Assembly (NCBI RefSeq): GCF_000765235.1
Contig: NZ_JPJG01000033.1
Span: 1-64,000, forward strand
DNA: 64,000 bases
Direction: 5' to 3'
Source of the DNA: Oscillibacter sp. ER4
Lineage (GTDB): Bacteria > Bacillota > Clostridia > Oscillospirales > Oscillospiraceae
In this document: one piece after another, positions 1-8,369 of the stretch
Layout of the letters: every line of letters starts with the position of its first letter
Numbering within the stretch: position 1 is the stretch's first letter
The notes under the pieces: model-generated
What the model saw: the letters and a program-made list of their open reading frames with translations, nothing else
Told to the model about the DNA's origin: nothing
Database searches by the model: none
Position numbers and translations under genes: made by a program

Positions 1-83
1 GTGGACCTCATGCCCGCGAGAGTGGCGCTGAATCTCCGTGAAAGTGGAGCTGTTTTTCCGTGCAAGTGGTGCTCAGTGGCTGA
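1..83. repeat. Short direct-repeat cluster at left edge
   Basis: The motif AGTGGnGCT occurs at 21-29, 43-51 and 65-73 with a 22-base period, with degenerate copies at 1-8 and 75-83. Regularly spaced short repeats like these are typical of the ends of some transposons (IS21-type ends carry multiple repeats), but no transposase is adjacent inside the window. The cluster could be a remnant end of an element lying to the left. Confidence 0.4.
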
Positions 84-251
84 AATTTACACCCAACGGT
101 AATAGGTTGCTGCATTGATTTCTTCTTGTCTGCACCACGCCCGCACTGACAGGCCACTGCTGCGGCAGTCCTGTATTCGTGCTGCCCACTCCTGCAGCTT
201 CGCACGGTGTTTCAACTCTGCGCTTGTCATCCACTTACCTCCAATATGACA

Positions 252-281
252 GTAACGGAACGTTTCGCAACGTCCCGTTAC
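252..281. repeat. Nested inverted repeat (hairpin)
   Basis: GTAACGG pairs with CCGTTAC, then after one mismatch ACGTT pairs with AACGT around a TCGC loop. It lies in a gene-free stretch (about 95-750) and has no T-run on either side, so a simple terminator is unlikely. Function unknown. Confidence 0.6.
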
Positions 282-355
282 TATTGTCTCATGCCTGTCT
301 ATGCGCGGGGTGGTTTGACGCTTACGCGGTATCGCTCATTTGCTAAATTCCGACA

Positions 356-406
356 AGGCAAAAGAGAAACGCACAGCAGACAATGCTGTACGTTTCTCTT
401 TTGCCT
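356..406. repeat. Long near-perfect hairpin
   Basis: A 16-base arm AGGCAAAAGAGAAACG is perfectly complementary to 391-406. After one mismatch, ACAGCA pairs with TGCTGT around a 5-base loop, giving about 22 paired bases in 51 nucleotides. No coding gene overlaps it convincingly. It could be a bidirectional terminator or the remnant of a small palindromic element. From 407 to about 750 I see no gene or further structure. Confidence 0.65.
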
Positions 407-759
407 TATCTGCCCCGCTATATCGGGGACGTATTCATCATCCAGAAAATAGAAGCTGACTTCGCACGAATAGAAACGAACTTCAAGTTGCAGGGCATAA
501 ACTGCTATGCTTCCAGAGTTCCTTTGGCTGCTTGGACGGCACCTGTTCTTTTCCTCTAATACAAGGATCTTCTTAGTGACCCTCCAGCCTGCTTACCTCA
601 TTTTTCATGGTTTGCTTCACCTTCGTTATGCAGATAATTTGTACTATCTTTCTAATCATTAGAAGTAAAACGGCATTTATTAGAAGCGCGGTTCCAATTA
701 AAATAGTGCTAAATAAGCGATGTGTAAAACAGGCGGAAGGAGTTGCCCACAAACAGGCA

Positions 760-924
760 AATGGGAATCAAAAGCTGGTGCATGGCTACGGGAACAACGA
801 ATTAAGGCGGGGCAAGACGGACCGAAAGGATGCCGTAAAGCTGGCAAACTATGGCCTTGACCGCTGGCTTACTTTGCCGAGATATGTTCCGGAGGAAGAT
901 AAGCTAAAACCTCTCTTTCACTGA
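760..924 (+). pseudogene. IS110-family transposase remnant
   Basis: The frame encodes GNNELRRGKTDRKDAVKLA, then NYGLDRWLTLPRYVPEED before a stop. This matches the conserved N-terminal segment of IS110-type DEDD transposases, in which a KTD(K/R)KDA motif follows the first catalytic Asp region. The upstream part of the domain and everything downstream, including the C-terminal transposase_20 domain, are missing. It is the only convincing protein-coding signal on the plus strand of the window. It records past transposition next to the fused adhesin/ubiquitin locus. Confidence 0.7.
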
Positions 925-969
925 TTAGATTCCTGCAATCTTTTCCCTCGCGATAAAATGTTTCGAACC

Positions 970-2598
970 TCAATATGTTTCCGAACGAGTTCCAAACGTG
1001 ACGGAGCTTTTATAAAGATTGTAGAAATATGACGAGTAATTATCTTTTTCGGAGAAGCTGATGCTAAATGTCCCATTTGAATACTTTAGCGTTGTATTGT
1101 TATCCAAAGAATAGCTTGTTGAAATTCCATTTACCTTTTCAAAAGCAAACTGCTTAGTTGTTGTAGTAGGATTGCACAGTGAGCTAAGAGATGAATAATC
1201 AGTAAATCGCTCAAAAGTGACAGTTCCCTCAATCGTAAAGGTGGCATCGTTATTCATACGGCATTTAATCGTTATAGATTGTCCTGGGAGAACCGTATCA
1301 TAGTACCATGAATCCCAACTACCATCTCGCTTGTAGACATTTCTTGTTTCAATATAGTTATACGATGCAGTCCATTTTCCACAAGCATTAACCAATGCTT
1401 TGTGTGATTCCAGCATCTCCAATCTTCCCTTGACCGAAATCCCGTTGTAACTATAATCAGTAGGAAGTTTTAAGAGTATCGCTTTAGCCTCATTCAAAAA
1501 GCCATTCTTTAGCTTATCTTCTGCCGTCATCAAATTGCTTGCATTCACCTTGTCTGCAGCATCTTTATAATTTCCCGCAGCAGTATAGTACTTAATTGCA
1601 TCGGAATAGCTCTTATTTTTAAACCTTTCATCTCCCAAAAGGTAATTTGCCTCTTGCAATCTAATCGAACCGTCCTCAATATCCTTCGCTTTAGTAAAGC
1701 AAGTTATTGCATCTGAATACTTCTTGTCATTCAGATTTTTTCTACCTGTTGCATATTCTTTGTACGCTATAGACGAATCAAAACCGTCAGCATTTTCAAA
1801 CATCGTGATTGCTGTATCGAAGTCCTCCGCTGCAACTAATTCTTTTCCATAGCCAAAGCATGCTTCTTTAATTTTTTCACTTGAATCCTTATAATCAACA
1901 AGTGTTTCAAACTTTGCAACAGCAGCCTCATATTCACCAGCGGCCAACGCCTTCATCGCTGCGTTATATGTAACCGCCGGAATGATAACCTTAATCAGCA
2001 GCACAACAATTGCGGTAGCAGCGATAAGAGAACTGAAAATAATGATTCCTGTTTTTTGGGCTTTTCTCCTTTGCTTATCGCAATACTCTTTGCAAACGCT
2101 ATATTTTTGTTCAGACTCCTTATAGTTTCCAAATCCTGCGAAATCTTTCTCTAACTCTTTATACAGCGATTTATTTTCGCTTGCCTTTTCAAATTTTTGG
2201 CATGCGTCTTGATATTCCAGTTCGAGGAGTTCTGCTTTGCAGCTCTCTAACAAAGCCGGAGCGTCGCTATAATTGCCGAGCGTCTGGAGAATAGCAATAA
2301 TTTCTTTCAAATTTTTACTATCATGTTCCCCAGAGATCTTATTCTTCACAACTTGATAATCTTTCTGTTGCTTTGTATGTTGAGGCTCTACAACTTGTCG
2401 ATAACCGCCATTTGTCTGCTGCGATGCAAAAGCCGTTCCAGATAGTGGTGTACCGCATTTGTAGCAAAACGAAGAATCATCCGGATTCTCAACCCCGCAA
2501 TTAGGGCAGAATTTTTTCGCCTCCACCAGTTTTGTGCCACATGATGTGCAGAAGGAAATACCCGCCGGCATCTCTTTCCCGCAATTTGTACACTTCAT
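970..2598 (-). CDS. Zinc-ribbon membrane protein with TPR-like repeats
   Basis: 542 residues from the start MKCTNCGKEM. Two zinc ribbons stand at the N terminus (CTNCG...CTSCG, then CPNCG...CYKCG). After about 150 charged residues comes one membrane helix (IIIFSSLIAATAIVVLLIKV). A region of repeated YxxAxxxFxxAxxYKDA units resembling TPR/SEL1 helices follows, then a beta-rich C-terminal tail. Such proteins are common and uncharacterised in gut Firmicutes, and I do not assign a function. The gene is clearly AT-richer than the adhesin upstream. Its start lies 98 bases inside the thiF-like frame, and only AAAGG close to the ATG resembles a ribosome site, so a recent junction at the start is likely. 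Confidence 0.8.
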   Translation of the reverse strand: MKCTNCGKEMPAGISFCTSCGTKLVEAKKFCPNCGVENPDDSSFCYKCGTPLSGTAFASQQTNGGYRQVVEPQHTKQQKDYQVVKNKISGEHDSKNLKEIIAILQTLGNYSDAPALLESCKAELLELEYQDACQKFEKASENKSLYKELEKDFAGFGNYKESEQKYSVCKEYCDKQRRKAQKTGIIIFSSLIAATAIVVLLIKVIIPAVTYNAAMKALAAGEYEAAVAKFETLVDYKDSSEKIKEACFGYGKELVAAEDFDTAITMFENADGFDSSIAYKEYATGRKNLNDKKYSDAITCFTKAKDIEDGSIRLQEANYLLGDERFKNKSYSDAIKYYTAAGNYKDAADKVNASNLMTAEDKLKNGFLNEAKAILLKLPTDYSYNGISVKGRLEMLESHKALVNACGKWTASYNYIETRNVYKRDGSWDSWYYDTVLPGQSITIKCRMNNDATFTIEGTVTFERFTDYSSLSSLCNPTTTTKQFAFEKVNGISTSYSLDNNTTLKYSNGTFSISFSEKDNYSSYFYNLYKSSVTFGTRSETY

Positions 2599-3328
2599 AT
2601 CCTTTGCCAGCGAGTGTAGGAAGATTCCGATCCGCATGGAGCAGTTTCAACATTTCCTGCACTTGAATGCCAGCAATAACAGACGAAGATGTTGGCGTAG
2701 TTGGGATTTTCCCCTCGGCCATTTGCTCGTGCGTCAGAAGGGCACAGGATTTACGCTTGTTAATGAGCCGCCAGTCCATCTCTGTCATGGTGCATTCATA
2801 GCAAGCTCCCTTACCCGGAACAAACACTCTTGCAAAGCCATTCAGCGCTTCAATTGCCCCATCGATCCACGGGCGGTTCACCTTATAACAGGACTGGTTG
2901 ATTGCAAGACGAGCCTCTCGGTTGTCAAGGCCACCAAGCACAACATTCATCCGGCGAAAGACACCCAAGCCAACATCGTCAATGATATTAGCGATAAACG
3001 CTTTTGCTTTGACATCCGGATTGATTTCCATTGCCCGCTCCGCAGCAACCTCGGCTTTGTAACGACCGACATCTCTTGCACGATAGAGAATGGACCGGGT
3101 AAGGTTCGTGCTTTCAATGGCATCCATATCATAGATAAGGATGCGGCCAATTCCGAGAAGTGTCAGGTTTTTAATCAACTCATTTCCGATTGCGCCTGCG
3201 CCTACAACCATAATCGTAGCATTTTTCAGCCGGTCTTGATCCCACCACGGAATCAAGCGAAGCCGACTGTAACGATCTTCTTCGAAGTCGGAGCTTTGAA
3301 ATTCAAGAGTATTTGCGCTATCCTCCAT
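2501..3328 (-). CDS. ThiF/E1-like adenylyltransferase, C terminus replaced
   Basis: 275 residues. It has the ATP-binding glycine motif VVGAGAIGNELIKNL, the acidic loop YDMDAIESTNLTRS, LGGLDNREAR, the IDGAIEALNGFARVF strand and a CYEC motif, all standard for E1/MoeB/ThiF enzymes that adenylate the C-terminal glycine of ubiquitin-like proteins. The ATG overlaps the stop of the preceding gene (TGATG), as in ubiquitin-E1 operons. The family-like sequence stops around residue 245 (LAGKG); after that the frame reads out of phase through the zinc-ribbon gene, so the natural end is probably lost. No E2 or JAB partner is present. It may be a relic or a partly active enzyme. Confidence 0.85.
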   Translation of the reverse strand: MEDSANTLEFQSSDFEEDRYSRLRLIPWWDQDRLKNATIMVVGAGAIGNELIKNLTLLGIGRILIYDMDAIESTNLTRSILYRARDVGRYKAEVAAERAMEINPDVKAKAFIANIIDDVGLGVFRRMNVVLGGLDNREARLAINQSCYKVNRPWIDGAIEALNGFARVFVPGKGACYECTMTEMDWRLINKRKSCALLTHEQMAEGKIPTTPTSSSVIAGIQVQEMLKLLHADRNLPTLAGKGYEVYKLRERDAGGYFLLHIMWHKTGGGEKILP

Positions 3329-3450
3329 CAAACTGCACCACCCGCCGTAATCTCTGGCTGCAGACGAAGTACATCGCCATCCTTAATGCCTGCCTCTGCG
3401 AGCGTCTGCGATTCAAGAAGTTGCCTGCCAGTCACCTTATGGATAAACTT
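3328..3450 (-). pseudogene. C-terminal remnant of YukD/EsaB-like ubiquitin fold protein
   Basis: The last 40 residues of the adhesin frame read KFIHKVTGRQLLESQTLAE and then AGIKDGDVLRLQPEITAGG plus AV. The pattern (x)LxxxxTLxEAGIxDGDxLRLxPEIxAGG is the C-terminal half of bacterial YukD-like ubiquitin folds, whose genes lie directly before E1/ThiF genes, as here. The N-terminal half is gone. I treat it as a fused gene fragment. The family match is by motif recognition only. Confidence 0.7.
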
Positions 3451-6400
3451 ATTCATCGAGTTGTAATCTTCCGAGGTCTTGACGATCTGGATCTGACCGG
3501 TGATGGGCGTATTCTTCCACTCAACTTCCGTGGTTTCGCCGCTGCGGACATAAACCGTCTTTTTCTGCGTGTCGGGAATATATCCCTCATTTTCCAATTC
3601 ACGCAGATAGTAGCGGCCAGCGGTCAGGTTTTCAAAACGGACATAACCGCGGTCATCGCTGGTTTCCTGCGCAATGGGATTATTTCCACTGTCATAGAGA
3701 ATGAAGGATACGCCGTAGATGCCCTCGCCGGTGGTCGAATCGACCTTGTGGATCAGGATACCGGAGATGGCTTTGTTGGTCACCGTTTTGGTTGTGGTTT
3801 TGCCATCTTCCACGGCGAAATAGATGAGGGTATTGTCCAGCTGGAAGCCCTTGCCTGCCTCGGTTTCCACGGCATAGTAGCTGCCGCTTTCCAGCGGCAC
3901 ATACACGCGGCCGTCCGTTCCGGTGGTGACGGTGTCCACCAGACCGCCATCGCTGACACGGCGGATCTCGAAGGTGGTGTTGGGGATGCGCTGGGTCTTG
4001 TCCGCCGCATTCACTTTCACCAGCTCCAGCCCACCGATGGGAGCATTATAAAAATAGAGGGACTGCGTGTCGTTGGGGTTGACCACCACGGTCTGCGTGC
4101 GGGTGTTCTCGTCGATGGTGTAACCGGAGATGGATTTTTCCTCTGTCACCACCAGTGTGCCGGTGACGCCCTTGAGAATGATCTGCCCGTTTTCGTCGGT
4201 ATAGTACAGACCGTTGGAGCTGATTTTTCCGTTTTCGTCGGGGACGAACTCGCCGGTAGCCGTAGTGATCTTGAAGGTAACGCCCTCCAGCGGCGTCTTG
4301 CGGTCCAGAGAGGACAGCTTGTTGATGATGAGCGCGCCCTGTCGCTCATTCCAGAAGGTCATGCGCTGGGGAGACTGGCTCTGGTCGATCTTGATGCTCT
4401 GCGGCGTCCCATCCAACACGAATCCATCCACCGTCTTGACTTCCTTGGCAGTGATCGTCATGCCGTCGGCCAGCCCCTCAATAACGATCTGGCCTGCGGA
4501 GTCGGTGGTATAGTAGCCGTTGTTGGGGCCGACTACCGCGCCGGAGGAGTCCGTCACAAGGAACTGTACCCCGGCAAGCGGTTCATTTTTCGTGCCGGAA
4601 ATGTATTTCTGGAGAATCAACGTTGTAGTGGGTTTGTTGTAAAAGGTCAGCGTCTGCGTGTCGTTGGGATTGACGACCACCGTCTGTGTGCGGGTCGCTT
4701 CGTCAATGGTGAAGCCCGGAATCGTCTTGGTTTCCGTTGCTACCACGGTGCCGACGACGCCGGAGATGCGGATCTCACCAGATTTATTGGTGTAATAAAT
4801 GCCGTTGCTGGACAGTTCGCCGTTGGCGTCGGGAACGAAGCTGCCATCCGCGTAGGTGATCTTAAACTCTATGCCCTCCAGCGGCTCCCCGTTGGGGCCG
4901 GAGCTGACCTTGCGGATGATGAGATTTCCGGCAGGCTGGTTCAGAAACTGCAAATGCGCCGTTTCGCCGCTCTTGATGAGCGCGTGCTGGGGGCTGTCAT
5001 CCAGCAGGTAGCCCGTTTTTGCCCGGACTTCACGGGCAATGACCGTCATGCCGGGTTCCAGGCCATCCACCAGAATTTCGCCCGCGGCATTGGTGGTGAA
5101 GCGGCCGTTGTCATTGCCGAGATAATGGCCGCTGCTGTCGGTCAAAAGAAACTCTACGCCGGAGAGCGGTTCGTGCTTGCTGTCATCGCTCAGTTTGGTA
5201 ATTAAGAGCGATCCCAGAGGAGCATTGCCGAAGCGGAGCGTCACCACATCCTGATCCTCGCCGGAGATCCACACCGTCTGGGGTTCGCGGTCGATGATGT
5301 GATTTCCGTCGCTTTCGAGTTCCTGACAGACATAAGTGCCCTTTTTAAGGTTTGTCACGGTGAAGGCTCCGTTGGGGCCGGTCACATAGGACCCGATGAC
5401 CGTACCGCCAGTACCGGAAGTGCCGCCGCCTAAATATCGCAGTTCAAAGCGGCAGCCCTCCAGTCCCTTTCCGGTTTTGGCGTCATATTTGTACACGACG
5501 AGGGCGCTGTGAGGAACATTGTCCACGGTCACGGTCTTGGAGGTGTTGGCTTCCAGATAGAACTCGGTCGCGCCGCTGCCCTGAATGCCGAAGCCCTTGG
5601 GAGCGGACTCCTCCACCAGCTTGTACCAGCCACGGTTTACATCGGTGAGCGTGATTTTACCATCAGAGGCCGTTGTGAACACGCCGAGGTCGTTGATCTC
5701 GCCGGTGGTGGTATTGTCCGAACCGTAATAGATATGGAATTTGGCATTGGAGAGAGGATCGCCGGTGATGCTGTTGCGCTTCAGGAGCGTCAGGGAGGGT
5801 TTGACCGCGTTGAAGAAGGTCACCGTGCGGGTGCAGCCTGCTTCCAGATAGACCTCCTGCGGGATCTCAGAGAGAATGACATGGGAAGGCACATTTTTCT
5901 CCGTGACGCGATAGCTGCCCGCGGGAATGGAATCGAGGAAGATGCGCCCTGCGCTGTCCGTCGTGGCGCTGGTGGAGTAGCTGCCGTCGATCTGCTCAAT
6001 GAGATAGGTAACGCCCTCGATAGGCTCCCCGGTGGCGATGTTTTTCTTCAAAATTTCCAGACCGGGCTTCTGGTAATCCTGAAAGCGCACCTCGCTGGTC
6101 TTGCCGGGTCGGAGCGCTACGGTCTGCTCCGTATTGCTCACAATGTACGGCTCGGGAACGGATTCCTCCCGCACCACATAGACGCCTGCAGGAAGTGCCG
6201 AAAGCGTTGCCGAACCGTCCGAGCCGGTGGTGACGGAGGTGGAATAGCTGCCGGTAACGGACTTAATGGACAGCACCGTGCCGGGGATCGGCGCGCCGGT
6301 CTGCGCATCGGTCTTGATGATCTTCATGCTGGGCAGTTCATAGTTCGTAGCGGTAACGGTATACTGCTTGTTCCCGTCCGTGGTGTCCACATAGACGCTG

Positions 6401-7380
6401 ATAGGCGTGGAGTCTGCACAGTACCCTGCTGGCGCTTCGGTTTCCACGAAGGACCACAATCCTTCGGTGACGTCCTTTACCTCGATCATACCGCCATTTT
6501 TGGTCACATCGCTGCCGACAATCTGACCGTCACGGTAAATATTGAATTTTGCACCGTCCAGCCCGCGGGTCGTTCCGGCAGCCACCTTTTGCAAGGTAAT
6601 GTCCGCATCTCCCGCGGGAGGCGTGGGCTTATCCGGCTCAGGTGCGTCATTTACCACCAGCTTGCGGGGCGCATAGTAATTGAAGAAGCTCTGACGGCCC
6701 TTGACGCTGGACTTTGCATAGACCGCCCATTTTGCGGCTTCATCTTCTACCACAGAGGCGATGATACCCTTGGCGGCGTAATCTGCAATCTGCTTCTGGA
6801 ACTCCGCATCCTCCTTGGCCTTTTCTTTCAACATCCAATCGATGTAGCCAAGATAGGTTTCATAGGTATCGGCGTTCGCGTAGCCGCCGCCATCGATGTC
6901 GCCGTCTCCCTCGCCCTTGAAGGTCTGATGATCCCACACATAGGTCTGTGCGGCCATAAACAGGCTGCCGGGAACATCTCCCTTATAGTCCACAATGAAT
7001 GTCATCATCCACTTGAAGTTTTCAAGCTGCTGGGCGTCCAGCTCACCCATGCCGCTCTGCGCCAGCGCTGTTTTCAGGACGGTGTCCGCGTCTGCACCGG
7101 TGGCGGAAGTGTAGGTGTAGCTGTTCAGGAAACTGGCAGTGCCCCAGCGGTAGCCATAGCCGCGATCCAGGCAGTAAAGCATTTTACCTGCTGCCATCGG
7201 GGGCTTGTAGCTGTACGGTGTCCCGTCATGGAGCAGTCTCGTTGTCCAGTAGTTGGTATTGCTGGTAGGCTTGATACCGGTTCCGGTACTGGAAGCGGCA
7301 AGCGCGGAAGTCGGAAGCAGCGTCAACAGCGTCATAATGACAAGAAGCGCTGACATGATCCTTGTTTTCCATGTTTTCAT
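3328..7380 (-). CDS. Thioester/SpaA (CnaB) repeat surface adhesin, chimeric C terminus
   Basis: 1350 residues, starting at MKTWKTRIMSALL with AAGGAGG seven bases upstream. Order: signal peptide; thioester-type head with the likely bonding pair Cys in LYCLDRG and Gln in AAQTYVW; then 11 CnaB/SpaA beta-domains beginning with units such as MKIIKTDAQTGAPIPG. Domains 7 and 9 are close copies that share TRTQTVVVNPNDTQ. CnaB domains normally form Lys-Asn isopeptide bonds and are anchored through a C-terminal LPXTG signal. Here domain 12 breaks off after QIQIVKTSEDYNSMN, and the last 40 codons are a YukD-like ubiquitin tail. No sorting signal or membrane helix remains, so the product would be secreted rather than anchored. 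It sits with a sortase and a CAP protein, as in ICE cargo. Confidence 0.88.
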   Translation of the reverse strand: MKTWKTRIMSALLVIMTLLTLLPTSALAASSTGTGIKPTSNTNYWTTRLLHDGTPYSYKPPMAAGKMLYCLDRGYGYRWGTASFLNSYTYTSATGADADTVLKTALAQSGMGELDAQQLENFKWMMTFIVDYKGDVPGSLFMAAQTYVWDHQTFKGEGDGDIDGGGYANADTYETYLGYIDWMLKEKAKEDAEFQKQIADYAAKGIIASVVEDEAAKWAVYAKSSVKGRQSFFNYYAPRKLVVNDAPEPDKPTPPAGDADITLQKVAAGTTRGLDGAKFNIYRDGQIVGSDVTKNGGMIEVKDVTEGLWSFVETEAPAGYCADSTPISVYVDTTDGNKQYTVTATNYELPSMKIIKTDAQTGAPIPGTVLSIKSVTGSYSTSVTTGSDGSATLSALPAGVYVVREESVPEPYIVSNTEQTVALRPGKTSEVRFQDYQKPGLEILKKNIATGEPIEGVTYLIEQIDGSYSTSATTDSAGRIFLDSIPAGSYRVTEKNVPSHVILSEIPQEVYLEAGCTRTVTFFNAVKPSLTLLKRNSITGDPLSNAKFHIYYGSDNTTTGEINDLGVFTTASDGKITLTDVNRGWYKLVEESAPKGFGIQGSGATEFYLEANTSKTVTVDNVPHSALVVYKYDAKTGKGLEGCRFELRYLGGGTSGTGGTVIGSYVTGPNGAFTVTNLKKGTYVCQELESDGNHIIDREPQTVWISGEDQDVVTLRFGNAPLGSLLITKLSDDSKHEPLSGVEFLLTDSSGHYLGNDNGRFTTNAAGEILVDGLEPGMTVIAREVRAKTGYLLDDSPQHALIKSGETAHLQFLNQPAGNLIIRKVSSGPNGEPLEGIEFKITYADGSFVPDANGELSSNGIYYTNKSGEIRISGVVGTVVATETKTIPGFTIDEATRTQTVVVNPNDTQTLTFYNKPTTTLILQKYISGTKNEPLAGVQFLVTDSSGAVVGPNNGYYTTDSAGQIVIEGLADGMTITAKEVKTVDGFVLDGTPQSIKIDQSQSPQRMTFWNERQGALIINKLSSLDRKTPLEGVTFKITTATGEFVPDENGKISSNGLYYTDENGQIILKGVTGTLVVTEEKSISGYTIDENTRTQTVVVNPNDTQSLYFYNAPIGGLELVKVNAADKTQRIPNTTFEIRRVSDGGLVDTVTTGTDGRVYVPLESGSYYAVETEAGKGFQLDNTLIYFAVEDGKTTTKTVTNKAISGILIHKVDSTTGEGIYGVSFILYDSGNNPIAQETSDDRGYVRFENLTAGRYYLRELENEGYIPDTQKKTVYVRSGETTEVEWKNTPITGQIQIVKTSEDYNSMNKFIHKVTGRQLLESQTLAEAGIKDGDVLRLQPEITAGGAV

Positions 7381-7403
7381 GGTTGTTTCCTCCTTATACT
7401 CAG

Positions 7404-7444
7404 ATTTAGAAACGAAGAAGCAGACCGATTTCTCGGTCTGCTTC
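7404..7444 (-). terminator. Hairpin between CAP protein and adhesin genes
   Basis: GAAGCAGACCGA pairs perfectly with TCGGTCTGCTTC (7417-7444) around a 4-base loop. In the minus direction it is followed by TTCGTTTCT, a weak T-tract. It lies just after the stop of the CAP gene and before the adhesin ribosome site, so it probably attenuates read-through rather than stopping it fully. Confidence 0.6.
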
Positions 7445-7463
7445 GGGTTGAGATGATGTGATT

Positions 7464-8258
7464 TTATTTGGCTGCCGGAGTGTCTACCCAGCCTACGGTA
7501 TAGCCGTTCCATAGGAAGAGTTGGACGCAGTACCAGCATGCATCGCCGTTGTCATTGACGCCTCTGGCAAGTCCCACACCGGTTTCAGCGTAATTCTTTT
7601 CGAGAAGATTATCACGGTGCCCACCGGAGAGATTCCATGACCATACGGCGACCTCAGATACCGATTTGCCCTGCAGAGCCCAATCCGCGATGCGGTGGAT
7701 GTTTTCGCCTACATACGGGCAGTCCGTAACGGTGGTATTTTTCCGTCCATCTGGTCTGGTGTGGGAGTAGGCTCCGCTGGCAGCCATTTCCTCTGCCCGC
7801 ACCTGCGCCGCCTGCATGAGTTTGGCATTGACAGTCAGCGCAGAAATTCCTTGCTCTCTGCGGATGGCATTGGTGCGGTCAACGATCTCCTGTTTCATGG
7901 CATCCACATCGGCATCGCTGGCGGGGACTGCGGGTTCTGGCTGCGGAGCGGGTTTGATGACTTCGTCCTTTGCCGGTTCTTCGCCGGTGTAAGGTTTTCC
8001 GCTCTCCACCTGCACACAGCCGTTCTCGCTATCCCAATAAACCTCGAAACCAACAGCCTTGCCGATGTCCCGGAGCCGCACATAGTTGCTGCCGCCGATG
8101 GTATAGGCGGTCATGTGGGTTTCCTGTCCATCCACAAGGATGCGGTTGGTGGAAAGCGTCGCTTTCAGCGATTCCACCGCCTGCGCCGCAGGAGCACTCA
8201 GTGAAAGCCCCAGCGCAAGGCCGCAGAGGACGAGTCCGGTATTCTTCAATCTGTTCAT
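7464..8258 (-). CDS. Secreted CAP/SCP-domain protein with stalk domain
   Basis: 264 residues. A signal peptide (ending near SAPAAQA) is followed by a copper-amine-oxidase-N-like stalk domain (ILVDGQETHMTAYTIGGSNY, VRLRDIGKAVGF), a proline-rich linker, then a CAP domain (residues about 120-260). The CAP domain has the typical RxEEMAASGAYSHTRPDG, GENIH and SGGHRDNLLEKNY motifs. CAP proteins of Firmicutes are extracellular and often cell-wall associated; their activity is usually unknown. It is preceded by AATGGAGGC and sits between the sortase and adhesin genes, which points to a surface module for contact with partner or host cells. Confidence 0.9.
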   Translation of the reverse strand: MNRLKNTGLVLCGLALGLSLSAPAAQAVESLKATLSTNRILVDGQETHMTAYTIGGSNYVRLRDIGKAVGFEVYWDSENGCVQVESGKPYTGEEPAKDEVIKPAPQPEPAVPASDADVDAMKQEIVDRTNAIRREQGISALTVNAKLMQAAQVRAEEMAASGAYSHTRPDGRKNTTVTDCPYVGENIHRIADWALQGKSVSEVAVWSWNLSGGHRDNLLEKNYAETGVGLARGVNDNGDACWYCVQLFLWNGYTVGWVDTPAAK

Positions 8259-8369
8259 CGTTCTGCCTCCATTCTAAATGTGTATGTGGAAATCTTCCTC
8301 GCAGCTTCACCATATCACAGGCGATGGGCAGAAGTCGAACAGAACCGATCCGGCAAAACGGAGAAAAAA

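Noticed and set aside
8-452. Small frames at the left edge (8-205 minus, 207-452 plus)
   Set aside because: Cross hairpins and repeats, lack ribosome sites and have no recognisable content.
3313-5205. Long plus-strand frames opposite the adhesin (also 5509-7353)
   Set aside because: They are opposite-strand shadows of the repeated CnaB domains; the repeated wording reflects the repeats of the real gene.
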